From: Gonium pectorale
Lineage: Eukaryota > Chlorophyta > Chlorophyceae > Chlamydomonadales > Volvocaceae
Assembly (NCBI GenBank): GCA_001584585.1
Contig: LSYV01000032.1
Span: 879,566-929,774, forward strand
Direction: 5' to 3'
DNA length: 50,209 nt
In this document: positions 11,601 to 21,895 of the stretch, piece after piece
Numbering within the stretch: position 1 is the stretch's first letter
How the letters are laid out: each line of letters opens with the position of its first letter
Program-made: the position numbers and the translations under genes
Notes under the pieces: model-generated
What the model saw: the letters and a program-made list of their open reading frames with translations, nothing else
The model's database searches: none
What the model was told of the DNA's origin: nothing

Positions 11601-14600
11601 CTCGAGCTTGCCGACCCGGAGACCGTCAGCGTGTGGGAGCTCGGCCAGGGCTTCAGCGAGTACGAGGGGCTGTTGCCGCAGGTCCGAGGCCTGGGGGGCG
11701 GCGGGGCGGGCTAGGAGCAGCAGAAGGCAGGCGGGGTGTTCACACCTCTGTTGCTGGCGTGCCCGTGTCGGTCGCGTGCGTGCCTCCTGCTGCTCTTACT
11801 TGCCGTACCTAAGAGGGAGTTACGACGACTTAGGTAGACCAGTCCATACAACTGCTGTTATTGCATGTAATTCATTTCGGCGAAACGGCGTAAATAAAGC
11901 CGACGTACCACATGCCGGTCGCCAATTTATTCCGGCCCCTAAACACTGAAGAACCTGCGTGTAATGTTATGCCCAGCCCATTGGATGGAACATACACGCG
12001 AAACCTTGCAAGGTTCTCGTGATCTTGTATACGGCCTAGCACTGTACTAGAAGTCCGGATCCCTTGGCAACTGCAACCCAATTCAACAACCTACCCTTCT
12101 TTGCTGCTGTAGGCATTGCGGATGGCAGGAGAAGCTACAGACGACGGCGCCAGTTTCGAAGGCCTTGCACAGGCCAGCAACAGCAGCAACGCGCCTCACG
12201 CTGCTCCACAAACCTCCATAGCCACGCGATGCCAGCTGCCGCAGCTCGCACCCAACTACACTGGCCGTGATGAGCTGGCCGCTGACGTGGCGGAGCACCT
12301 TCTGACCCGTGGGTCGGTCCTGCTGCTGGCGCCCGGCGGCTTCGGCAAGTCCTGCCTGGCCGCTGACGTGGGATGGCGGCTGATGCAGCGGGGCCAGGTG
12401 CCAGGTGGCGCACTATGGGTGGACCTGCGGGAGGCCGGCAGCGGTGCGGAGGTTGAGGCGCGGTTCTGTACGGCCCTCGCCCTGATGCCGGTGAGCTTGA
12501 TTGCTTCCTTGCTTCGGGCAGTGTACATATGTCAGGCGGGCTGCGTTGCGGCGTTAGGTGGGGTATCTTGCTGCTGCAAGCACCGCCTTCATTGCTTTCT
12601 CATTATCAATTATAACTGGAGAATTTCACGTACGTCCCCCCCTTCATAAATGTTTATGTCCTGGTCTCCACCCAGGACACTGCAGCTGACAAGGTAATGC
12701 CTGGTGACCAGCAGAAGGCGGCGCCACTGCAAAAGCCCGACAACGTGTCGCGCATTGTGGCGGCACTCAAAACTCTGTCGCTACAAGGGCGACCTGCTGC
12801 TCCTGCAAATACTGCAAGCTCATCAGGCACTGGACGGGCGGCCGGACCCTCGGGCCCCCTGGCCGCTCTGGTGGTGGTGGATAATGCAGAGGACGCGCTG
12901 GTTGACGGCAGTGGCAGTGGTGCCAACGTGCTGCAGACGCTGGTGGCCAGGGTAAGGCGATGGCACGCAAGGAGGTGTAGTAAGCTAGGTAGGCCTCCCG
13001 CCGGTCAAGTCCAATAATGCCAGGCTTTGGGGCCTACCTACCTGATGACCTCGCTTCTTTATTTCCTAGACATTTGTTTTAATTGTACGTGAACCCGCAT
13101 CCCACATACAGGCACTCAACGAAGCCCCATGCACGCGGCTGCTGCTCACGTCACGTATCGCACTCGGCACTCTGCCACAGCAGCCTTCCCTTGGGGGCAG
13201 CGGCCCAGGACTGGAAGTGCGGCACGTCAGCGCCATTGCACCCGCAGCTGCTGCCCAGCTGGTCAGAGCAACTGCAACAGACCTGGCTGAGGAGGAGGCG
13301 GCGGTTGTGGCCGCAACCTGCTGCTGTGTGCCTCTGGTGCTCTGCCTGGTGGCGGAGGCTCTAGTGGCGGGGCGCATGGCATTTGAGGTGAGGCATTGCT
13401 GGGACGGAGCAAGTATAAATGAAAGCAAGATGTCGTGGCTCATCATTTGGTGGCAGCATGGCTGCTCAGTGTTTAGGGTAGCGTTCAGATGCCCATACGG
13501 ATGTTGACAGCATTAAGCCGAGCGATGCGTTTAGATAGGTGACCGGCTATCTAGATGCCCCGGCGTTAAGTTGGCCGTTGAATAGCTGCCCTGGCGTTTT
13601 GCTGACCACTTAGGATGTAGTTCGTTGTCCCAGCCAGCATTCAGCGAACAGTTCACTAGTCCCAGCGTTTTGTCACACACCAGTCAGAAGAGCTACGCAC
13701 ATGATGTTACACCAACTACACTATTGCTCACAGCACAGATAATGCCAGCCTGCTCTGTTCTTTGCAAACAGCTCACTCTACCTCCACATGTAGCAGCCTG
13801 CTGTGATGTGATGACGTGTCGATCCTACTACTACTTGTTCCTACTAATGCCGCTGGAACAGGCCTTGCCCATACTGGATGCCGGTGCTGCCACTGATGCA
13901 ACCACCTCCACCGCCCACCTGGTTTTGGGCAGCCTCAGGAGACAGCACCAGCTGGCAGCAGCCAAGCTAGCGGTATTTCCCTCGGCCTTTGACATCGATG
14001 CAGCAGCTGCCTTGCTCGGCATCAGCCAGCCGCAGGCACGCGCTGTGCTGGCTGTGCTGTACCGGTACGGCGTACTGCAGCGTGCCCGCGGCCCAAACCA
14101 GTACAGCATGCACATGGTTTTGCGGCAGCAGGTGAACTTGCTGGCTATGCAGCTGGACCCCAGCCTGCGTGCGGCAGCTGAAGGCCGATTTGTGCAACAC
14201 ATGCTTGGCCGGCTGGGCGAGTGGGCGGCCATGTACAAAACACCGCAGGAGAGCATCCTGGCCCTGGCCGCTGCACAGCACGCGCAGCCAGACATTAACC
14301 TCCTGCTGGAGCTCCTGGTAGGAATTGGAGAGCAGTGGGAAAGAAGTGTACCAGCGCCAGAGATTGCTCGTGCCGTGTCGGATCTTAGAGGTTTCTTCCA
14401 GGCTCTTGGCATGCTAGCACGCCTTGAGCCGGCTTGCTACGCGCTATTGAAGCAGCTGCAACCAGGGGACAGAATTTCGACAGCAGGACTCTATTTATTG
14501 CTGGCCGACGTAAAATGCTACCAGGGGCTCTACAAATCCGCAGAGGAGTATGCCAACTTAGCCTGGGAAATCACAGGTCGCGCCCTGGGTGAGGCGCATC

Positions 14601-15542
14601 CTGACACAGCGGCCACACTCAACAACCTGGCGAACTGCATAGACTGCCAGGGGCGCTACAAGGAGGCAGAGCCTCTGTATCGGCAGTCGCTTGAGCTGCT
14701 GCAGCAGGTGCTGGGTGAGGCGCATCCTGACACAGCTAACTCACTCAACAACCTGGCGAGCTGCATTGACAGCCAGGGCCGCTACACGGAGGCAGAGCCA
14801 CTGTACCGGCAGGCGCTTGAGCTGCAGCAGCGGGTGCTGGGTGAGGCGCATCCTGACACAGCCGTACTCACTCGACACCCTGGCGAGCTGCATTAACCAC
14901 CAGGGCCGCTACACGGAGGCAGAGCCACTGTACCGGCAGGCGCTGGAGCTGCAGCAGCAGGTGCTAGGTGAGGCGCATCCTGACACAGCCGCCTCACTCA
15001 ACAACCTGGCGAACTGCATTGACAGCCAGGGCCGTTACACGGAGGCAGAGCCACTGTACCGGCAGGCGCTTGAGCTGCGGCAGCGGGTGCTTGGTGAGGC
15101 GCATTCTAAGACAGCGGCTTCACTCAACAACCTGGCGAGCTGCATTCACAGCCAGGGCCGCTACAAGGAGGCAGAGCAATTGGTCCGGCAGGCGCTTGAA
15201 CTGCAGCAGCGGCTGCTGGCTAAGATGCATCCGGACACTGCCGCCTCACTCAATACCCTTGCGAGCTGCATTGACAGCCAGGGCCGCTTCACGGAGGCAG
15301 AGTCACTGTACCGGCAGGCGCTTGAGCTGCGGCAGCGGGTGCTGGGTGAGGCGCATCCTGACACAGTTAACTCACTCAACAACCTGGCGAGCTGCATTCA
15401 CAGCCAGGGCCGCTACATGGAGGCAGAGTCACTGTACCGGCAGGCGCTTGATCTGCGGCAGCGGATGCTGGGTGAGGCGCATCCTGACACAGTTAACTCA
15501 CTCAACAACCTGGCGAGCTGCATTGACAGCCAGGGCTGCTAG
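5694..15542 (+). CDS. NLR-like STAND receptor: MGC anchor, MLKL/HeLo-like bundle, NB-ARC, TPR (frameshifted 3' end)
   Basis: Fifteen exons: 5694-5786, 6292-6393, 6818-7240, 7771-7843, 8212-8297, 8620-8724, 9697-9870, 10106-10198, 10499-10627, 11115-11240, 11496-11681, 12113-12490, 12676-12951, 13112-13387, 13862-15542. About 1,399 residues if one extra base near 14867-14880 is discounted. Residues 1-7 read MGCETSK, a myristoylation/palmitoylation-type N-terminus. About 90-190 is Ala/Thr/Ser-rich. About 200-350 resembles the MLKL N-terminal four-helix domain (LPFPG, then AYSDRSCLLRVL and SDAEHYTALVAQL). About 427-530 holds an FWKQQYGE..V.W module of unknown role. NB-ARC follows: Walker A APGGFGKS (603-610), kinase-2 VVVDNAED (about 722-729), LLLTSR, GLPL-like CCVPLVL and an MHD-like MHM (923-925). 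TPRs start near 1083. As read, translation stops at 14894-14896; the downstream frame stops at 15540. The exon-2 acceptor is AAG rather than CAG, so that junction is the least certain. Confidence 0.82.
5984..6144. repeat. Cluster of short GC-rich hairpins with ACGAAAAA spacers
   Basis: Lies in intron 1 of the NLR-like gene. ACGAAAAA occurs at 6026-6033, 6060-6067 and 6137-6144, and the complement CGTTTTTC at 5984-5991. Between them are small palindromes, including CAGCCCC/GGGGCT, CCGTCCA/TGGACGG and ATGCCC/GGGCAT around ATCCGGAT. The pattern resembles the dispersed palindromic repeats common in volvocine organelle genomes, but origin was not determined. Confidence 0.5.
6681..6710. repeat. 30-bp perfect palindrome, GCAT tetranucleotide run
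   Basis: Begins TTCTGCATGC and ends GCATGCAGAA, with GCAT repeats between; the whole 30 bases equal their own reverse complement. It sits in intron 2 of the NLR-like gene. A shorter GCAT run recurs at about 9131-9149 in intron 6. Confidence 0.85.
8946..9165. repeat. Diverged tandem duplication in NLR intron 6
   Basis: 8946-9053 and 9060-9165 share GGCTGGGA, GGGGCAGGCAG, GGGGCCCCTTG, TTGGGCGGGA, GGCGGTGGGTG, GCATGCGGT and GCTAGCAGG in the same order, with small indels. Two copies of about 106 bp; no coding content. Confidence 0.7.
10981..11123. repeat. 36-bp direct repeat duplicating a 3' splice site
   Basis: 10981-11016 and 11088-11123 are identical over 36 bases, including the acceptor ACCCCAG and the first nine exon bases of NLR exon 10. 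The functional acceptor is the second copy (exon starts 11115), because only there does the reading frame continue. The first copy is a decoy acceptor 107 bases upstream. Confidence 0.85.
14588..15542 (+). repeat. 126-bp tandem repeats coding TPR units
   Basis: About seven and a half units starting at 14588, 14714, 14840, 14967, 15093, 15219, 15345 and 15471. Each encodes a 42-residue kinesin-light-chain-type TPR pattern: GEAHPDTA, SLNNLASCI, SQGRYTEAEPLYRQALEL. The third unit is 127 bases long, which shifts the frame. The last unit stops where other units have CGC TAC (here TGC TAG). Confidence 0.95.
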
Positions 15543-15636
15543 ACGGAGGCAGAGCCACTGTACCAGCAGGAGCTTAATAAAGTCATGCCCGGTCGTGCAC
15601 CGAGGCGTGTGTGAAGTAATGGGGCGGGCTGAGGTG

Positions 15637-15658
15637 AGGACTCTGGTGTCAGAGTCCT
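15637..15658 (+). other. Small hairpin downstream of the NLR stop
   Basis: AGGACTCTG, a four-base loop, then CAGAGTCCT: a perfect 9-bp stem about 95 bases after the stop codon, within the presumed 3' UTR. Function unknown. Confidence 0.4.
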
Positions 15659-15817
15659 GTACACCGCCCGCCACTGCAGTGTTGAAGGCCCAACTTCGGT
15701 GGGAGACTTCGATTGACAAGTTGTCAGATGGGGAGAACCGCCTGCGTTCCAGCTGCCTTCTAAGGTAGACTATGCCGTTCAGGGTGTGTATGGCTTGGTC
15801 ATGCATGCAGGGTCGTA

Positions 15818-15822
15818 TGTAA
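15818..15822 (+). terminator. Candidate polyadenylation signal TGTAA of the NLR-like gene
   Basis: TGTAA about 275 bases after the stop, a typical 3' UTR distance for chlamydomonad genes. Confidence 0.45.
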
Positions 15823-16900
15823 CAGCATTGCTGAGCGTCCCGATTCGATATACCCAAGCTGATGAGGAGTGGTCGTAGGTCTTTGCGGATGGTGCCACCG
15901 AACCCAAGCGAATGTCATTAACATCTATCGTCTGGGGTGTTGGGGAGTAGCCAGTCTGGTAGCCTCGAGTCGGGTACGTAGTCAGGCAGGTTCTGTCGAG
16001 CTGTGGCGTCCATGATGATCATGAAGCATCCACCGTTCCAGCCCTTGGAGAGGTATCTGGCTATCGTACAGACCGCGTGCGTGGTTGTGGCGTTTGATGT
16101 ACATGGCGTGCATATATATGGGGGTGCTGACATCCTCCCAGCAGAATGTGTCCCCCAGAGTTGTCTCCACGGCAGATCGGGCAGGGTGCTTTCGCCGTAG
16201 CTTGCCCTGTGGTGGTCGTGTGTCCCGTAGTTCGTGTCCCGTCAATTGTTCGCCCAAAACGCTGCGCAAGCGCTGCATTCCATAGTTGCCCATATAGGTA
16301 GTCGAAACATCGCTTGAGCCGCTGGTGTCGGCCCGTGCGCTTTCGAAGTGTCCGCGTGCTGGCTTGGATGTCAAGCGACGGGAGGGTTGCTTCAATGTAA
16401 CCGGTTTACTTCGTCTTATTACTGTAACCCAAGTACGGGCGGCCGGGGGCCGCGGGGTACGCTGCATGCTCTCACGGCCGGCGGCTTCCGCAATGCCCGC
16501 CTGCCTGCCCCCTTACTCGCTGCGTGCGACGTCCTGGGCCATCATCGTGCGCAAGTTCACGGTCCATGGGGGTTGAGAGGGCCCGGCCAGCATCCGGGCT
16601 CTTTAAATCTACCATAAAATGAATCCATGCCACTATCATAAGGCTTGTTGGACATGTTCGTGAGGAACTGCGCGACGTTGCGGCGGGCAGGGTTCCATGC
16701 CCCATGCCCAGCGACACCTTGGCCCCAAACCAGCTTTCAGAGCAGGTTGTTCTTAAGCATGTGTAGCACTGTCTGCGCTGATCGTGCCCTACCTCCGTTC
16801 CCACGTCACGGTGCTACAATATTACATGCATGGCGGTGAGCACCGGGTGACCCATGGGTAGGTCGCCCTCGGATGCACGCAGCCACACAACGTAACGTAC

Positions 16901-17240
16901 GGTGGCATGCGATCTGCATGCGCTCTCTGTCTTAATATGAGCGTTAAGATATGTTTCATATGTGTTCGTGCTCTGGATGTGATTCGGGATAGATGCACAG
17001 CCCTTGCAAACTGCGCCAATGGCCCTGCTGATTTCCACCAACTTGGTGGCTGCAGCCACAGATGGCCGCATAGCACTACGGCGGCATGTGCTCCGTCCGC
17101 ATGCACTCTCTGTTCTAGTATGACATGTCTGTATGCTTTAATTGTCATTAAGCTTTGGGTGCAACCCGGGATGTTCAACCCTCGCAAACTGCGCCAAGGG
17201 CCCTAGTTTCCACCGAGTTGTGGCTGCGGACACAGAACAC
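16901..17240. repeat. Diverged tandem duplication, units of about 160 bp
   Basis: 16901-17060 and 17081-17240 share in order GGCATG, GCATGC.CTCTCTGT, AGTATGA/AATATGA, CAAACTGCGCCAA.GGCCCT, TTTCCACC and GTGGCTGC. A weaker third match (CCCACCAAG, GGTGGTGGCC) occurs near 17767-17812, just before the NLR fragment. Confidence 0.6.
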
Positions 17241-17852
17241 CGCCTGCTAAGCGGCTATGGCCCCGCCCCAACCGGCAGGGACAATGCCCATACATACCCA
17301 GACATGTGCCCAAGAGGGGGCCGGCCGATATGGAGGGGTCGCCGCGTGGGAGTGCTGGGTGTGCAATTCCGGTAGGGGTACGCATAGGGGCTCGCTCCCC
17401 AACGCATCAGCCTCCGTCCTGGGTCCTGGCCCATCCGTGCGACCACCCGAGCGGCTCCGGTTGCCGGTGCGGAGCTTTCGGATTGTTTGGTGACACGCTG
17501 GTTCCGACGGACGCCGATGGGGCCGTTCCTAAGGGCCTGATCCTCCCAGGGACTACGCGCACGAGTTTGCTTTGCGGACATGCATAAACTGTTGTGAACA
17601 AGTGTGATGCGGAGGCTCTACTGATGTCCATAGGTCCGTTCCTCACCGCCGTTGCACCACGAAAGTAAACCATCCACGTGCGCAGCTTTTAGCGTACGTA
17701 CGTACCTCACTAAAGTTACCTCACTAAACTTGGGCTGTACAAAACTGAATGAAAAACCTTAGAGAAATTCCCACCAAGTTGCTGGCCACAACGCCCACCA
17801 AGGTGGTGGCCACCGATTACCCCCTTTAGGTGCCCATTCCCCGAGTGCTAAC

Positions 17853-18147
17853 CTACTACTTGTTATGTTCCTACCTATTGCCGCTGGCCAGCGGAACAGG
17901 TAGGCCTTGCCCAAACTGTATGCCGGTGTTGCCACGTGCACTGATCTAACCACCGCCACCGTCCACGTGGTTCTGGGCAGCCGCCTCAGGCGACAGCACC
18001 AGCTGGCAGCAGAGAAGCTAGCGGTCTTCCCCTCGGCCTTTGCGGCAGCTGAACGCCAATTTGAGCATCATCTGCTTGGTCGGCTGGGTGAGTGGGCGGC
18101 GGGGTGCCATACATGTACAAAACACCGCAGGAGAGCATCCTGGCCCA
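17853..18147 (+). pseudogene. Degenerate fragment of the NLR-like gene (intron end plus exon 15 start)
   Basis: Aligns with 13828-14270 of the intact gene: the intron tail (CTACTACTTGTT, CCGCTGG, GGAACAG), then the exon beginning GCCTTGCCC and the peptide RRQHQLAA.KLAVFPSAF. Because intron sequence is included, it is a DNA duplication rather than a retrocopy. Relative to the parent it lacks 180 bases (about 13992-14171), which removes the winged-helix core and the MHD-like motif, and has an 11-base insertion near 18104-18114 that breaks the frame before the shared CATGTACAAAACACCGCAG. The acceptor is altered to GGAACAGGTAG. Flanking NB-ARC and TPR sequence is absent, so this is a nonfunctional remnant. 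Confidence 0.8.
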
Positions 18148-20027
18148 GGTGTCGTGTCTCGGCCATGCGGGACGTATAGCTAGCACGCATGTGAGTACGT
18201 ACGCACCGGTACCACCGTGGCAGCGCGCTGCCAGTTTGAAAACATGCCCACAGCGCGTTGGCGTTTCGGCACGCTCGAGGTGGGTGCCGCTTGATCGCAG
18301 CTACATACGAGGTGCCGGGTATGACCAAGCAAGCGCCGTGTGACACGCCATGTAGGGATGCCGCCGCGTGTGTCCGGACACGTAGATAGTTGTGGATATG
18401 TATTAGATGGGTATCGGAGGTAAGGCAGCTTGCCCTGACTTGTCGATCGATAAGGTGCGGCGACTGACTCTGGGGCTCTGGCTTTTATACATACACAAAA
18501 GCCGAAGCAACGACCGTTGCGGAGGAGCTAAAAATGGATGTTTACGTATGCCGCATCAACCGCTATGCGGGAGAATGGCGGACGGTTGGTTACATGGCGG
18601 CCGAACTGCATGTGCGCGGAGAGGCAGAAGCGCCTCGTTGTGTAGGGACTGAACTGAGAGTAGCAGGGCACCGGGGCCTCGTTGGTATTGGGGATGGAGG
18701 TGCTCGGAAGGCGGGCGGCCTGGGGTATCGCTCCCGAGCCTGGCCCGCAGGAGTGGGTGGCCTTACGTTGTGCCGAAGGGGATGCTCCGGAACCGGGCCT
18801 GCAGGACCCTGCAGGCAGGCCCGCGTGCAGGAACAGAGTGCCCCGAAACCAGTCCCCTCCGGGTTTGCCAGTACATCTGCCGGTACTTTCCGAGACCATG
18901 ATAAGATTCGCTGCGACCCGTATCTTGTGTTCCGAGACCACCCTGGTTTTGGCTGGGCGGTACAGGCGGACTGTACGCGTAGTTAAGGGGCGGCAGCCCT
19001 GGGGCATGCAACCAGCGATACCCAACAGACCATGTTTGGTGCGTGCTATTGTAAGACGCGTGTGCGCAAGACCTCCGGCTAGCAGTCGTCGGTTCCGGTT
19101 CAAGGCCCTTTAGTCCCTGCGGCAACGTGTAACCTGTGCGAGTCGAACCAAGCCCCTGCTCTGGGCTTCTCAAGGCGTCTACCTCACACGCACCGTCTAT
19201 CTCAAACCTCAGAGGGCAAGGATTTAGGGCGTGAGCGGCCGCTGGGCGGCGCTCACGGGGCGCGGTTTAGGCCGCTGCCTGTCAACGGGGCGCCTTCCGT
19301 CTTCCGCATCTCGGCAACTCATTGGTGGTCGTAAGTGCTTGGGCGTTTCGGCGTTGCCCACCTCACGGGCAGCGCAGATTCGGCTGTTTCGCCAGGCTAA
19401 GCAGGGCGCTGTCGCCATACAGCCGCTCTGTGAGGTAGAGCACTTGCCACGATCCTATTTGCAGTCAGCGGTAAAAGAAATGCTTGGACGTTGGTGGAGT
19501 GCTGATTTGGTTTCGCGTCACAGCCGCTCCATGAACTCGGAAACGTCCAGAGTGGAGAGAGCGGACTAGTACATACGCACAGGCCAGCATGCTCATGGTG
19601 AAACACATACAGCCCTGCAGCTCGGCAGTTCGTGACTTCGGGCCTCGCAAATAAAGCACCGGGAGTCATCTCCCTTCCGTCCATTCCTTACGAGGTCGGC
19701 TGCGGCATGACTTGGCGGTGACCTGAGTCGACCTGCTGTGGGCCATCATCAGCCATGCCGCGCCCCACGCACGCATGCACGCACCCGCCCCGCCGCCAGA
19801 CTACTGCTGGCGTCTTGGGACTTGATTGATTGGGAGCAGCAACATGCACCGCAGCCCCTGGCGGGCGGGGCGGCACGCATTCTCATGGGACTTCCACACC
19901 TCCAGCTCGAATCAGCTGCGGCGTGCGTGGGTGGGTGGTTCGTTGCTGCGCACGGCTCGACCCGCGGCACAGAGCGGCCACCCCCCTTCCCCCCACAAGT
20001 GCTGGCTGTCACGCTTGCTCGCCCCAG

Positions 20028-20100
20028 GCCCTGCTGCAGGCTCACACAGAGCTCGCGGAGCACAAGCTACGAGACGGAGCGGCTGCTGGCGGCGCTGCAG
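20028..20100 (+). other. Orphan exon-like segment
   Basis: A pyrimidine-rich tract ends in GCCCCAG at 20021-20027 and a GTACGT donor starts at 20101. The 73 bases between read ALLQAHTELAEHK in one frame and SYETERLLAALQ in the next, both helical/coiled-coil in character, as if one base had been lost. No neighbouring exons could be joined. Probably a relic of a coiled-coil gene. Confidence 0.25.
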
Positions 20101-21766
20101 GTACGTTGCTTGTGTCGGCGCGCAGTATGCGCGGTCGCCTCCGCAGCAGCACCGGAAGCACTGCCTGGCGCCGCCGCCTCACGCCTGGCTGGGCCACCAC
20201 CCCACCGCAGCCGCGCGCCCGTCCCGTCCGCTGACGTGCATACCTACCCGCTCCAATGTGTGGTCGGAACACTTCATTCGGATCCATTTGATTGAGGACA
20301 CCCCCCAGTTCAGCTTCGGGGGTGAGTGGTGTGATGTTCGGATGTGGTGCCCGCTCCATCGTTCACGCTGGTCGCCCTCAATCGAGCATGCACTCCCGCC
20401 CGCATGCACCAGCGGCGGATCGGACGAAGCGCGCGGTGGCTGAGGCGTGAAGGCAAGCACGGCGACCTCCACGCGCCTGGTGGCGGCGGCATTTGCTGCG
20501 TTAAGTTGCCTCACATGTGGCCGCGCGCGGCTGTTCGTTAACGACGGCGGTGCTTGTCTAGGCGCTCCAGGAAGGTACCCGAACTGGAATGCGGCGGAGG
20601 CAATAATGTTGCGGCCGGAGCCGCACGCGCCCCCACTATCACCCGCAATCGTGTGCTTCGGTGGCCGGCGGTGGGCGGGCAACATGGTCGCCTGATTGTC
20701 CCCGTACGCATCCTCCGCCCGTACGTCCGCGGTAACCGGCACCGCCTTGCAGCTTGCTGGTCTTGCTTTTGTCAGGCCACGCACGTCATTGTATATCTGT
20801 GTAACCTATCTAGCTTGGCCGTGTCTGCCGCACCACCCTCCCCTGTATGTGTTGCGTACGCGCATCTCGCCCCATCTATCCCACGCCCCCCTGCTGATTG
20901 TAGGTCGCGGCAGCCGTAGTACTCCGCCCTGGCCGGCCAGCAGCATCACGGAGGAGGAGCGAGGAGGACGAGAAGCTGCGGACGCGCGTGGCGGCGCCAG
21001 TGCTGTGCGGCGTGCGTGGCGGACTCCGGCCAGATCATCTATCATTGGCTACATGGCCCTCGTGGGGTTGCTGTGATGCAAGACAAGTAAGGGGCGAGCG
21101 GCCGATCGAGTCCACCGGCCAGGCGAGTCCACCGGCCAGGAGCGCGGTGCTGCAACGATGGCGGTGAAGGGCAGCGGCACAGATGCCAGCCAGGCCGTCC
21201 CTTGGCAAAGATGGAGATAGACGGCGGCGCCGCCAAAACGAAACGCTGCAAGGGAGGGCGAGCGCAGAGTGTCCGTAGTGCGGCCGTTGCCACCGTTGCA
21301 GAAAAGGCAGAGCAGGCGAGCTGGCGCTGACGGCCGCGCGGACGGCTGGAGGTAATGAGGGGGCCGGCGTCAGAGCGGTCTGTCGTTGGACGCCTTTGCA
21401 ATGCCGACGGTGGACACACCAGGACGCATTTCGTGGGGCTTGCTTTGTCTTGGCTTGCCTTGGCCAGGCTTGGACACTAGGAATGTACCGTGCGTGTCAT
21501 CAATGACGGTAGGGTACGACCGAAGCTGCCTTGCTGCGTACGCATCCGCGGCCCACGCGAGCACTAAAGGAGCTGGACCCGATGCGGACCGCTAAGTGCA
21601 ATGCGCTCTGTCGTCTGTATGTGCCGCGCCGCCGCTCTCGCCGCTTTCGGGCGCACGACGGCCTGTAACCGCTGAGCGCCGTCGGACCGGTGGCCTTGAG
21701 GACAGCACCGCCGCAACTAGCAGTCCACCAGGTGAGGTCCGACAAGCAAGCCGGGTAAGCGTTTTA

Positions 21767-21895
21767 GCCGGTCTTTGGGAAGCGGACGTACGGGACGTCG
21801 ACTGCCTTGCTCTGTATCCGCCCGTCCTACGTCCTAGAACCGTCGCGCCTTCGGGTGTGTATTGCCGTAGAGGCGGGCCCCCTCTTTCTCTGCAG
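21767..21895 (+). repeat. Dispersed repeat, copy A
   Basis: Shares with copy B in order: AGCCGGTCTTTGG, GCGGACG/GCGGGACG, CTTGCTCTGTA.CCGCCCG, GAACCGTCGCGCCTTCGGG, GTGTAT, CCGTAGAGGCGGGC and CCCTCTTTCT.TGCAG. The segment has no open frame of note. Confidence 0.75.

Larger units (their letters stand above)
15543..17852. other. Gene-poor region downstream of the NLR-like gene
   Basis: Residual TPR coding sequence continues briefly after the stop (to about 15600, ending LYQQEL then divergence). On the minus strand an open stretch at 15982-16467 and a second frame at 15918-16133 overlap; read together they look like one decayed reading frame (…WMLHDHHG… then …LPDYVPDSRLPDWLLP…), perhaps a transposon relic, but I do not recognise the family. 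A tandem duplication at 16901-17240 is listed separately. No other supported feature. Confidence 0.4.

Noticed and set aside
18534..19103. Overlapping plus- and minus-strand ORFs of 150-190 codons
   Set aside because: Neither translation shows a domain or the codon bias of the verified exons; no splice structure supports either.
19040..19120. Possible tRNA, from a GGTTCAAGGCC-like segment
   Set aside because: No matching acceptor stem, anticodon arm or D-loop could be folded around it.
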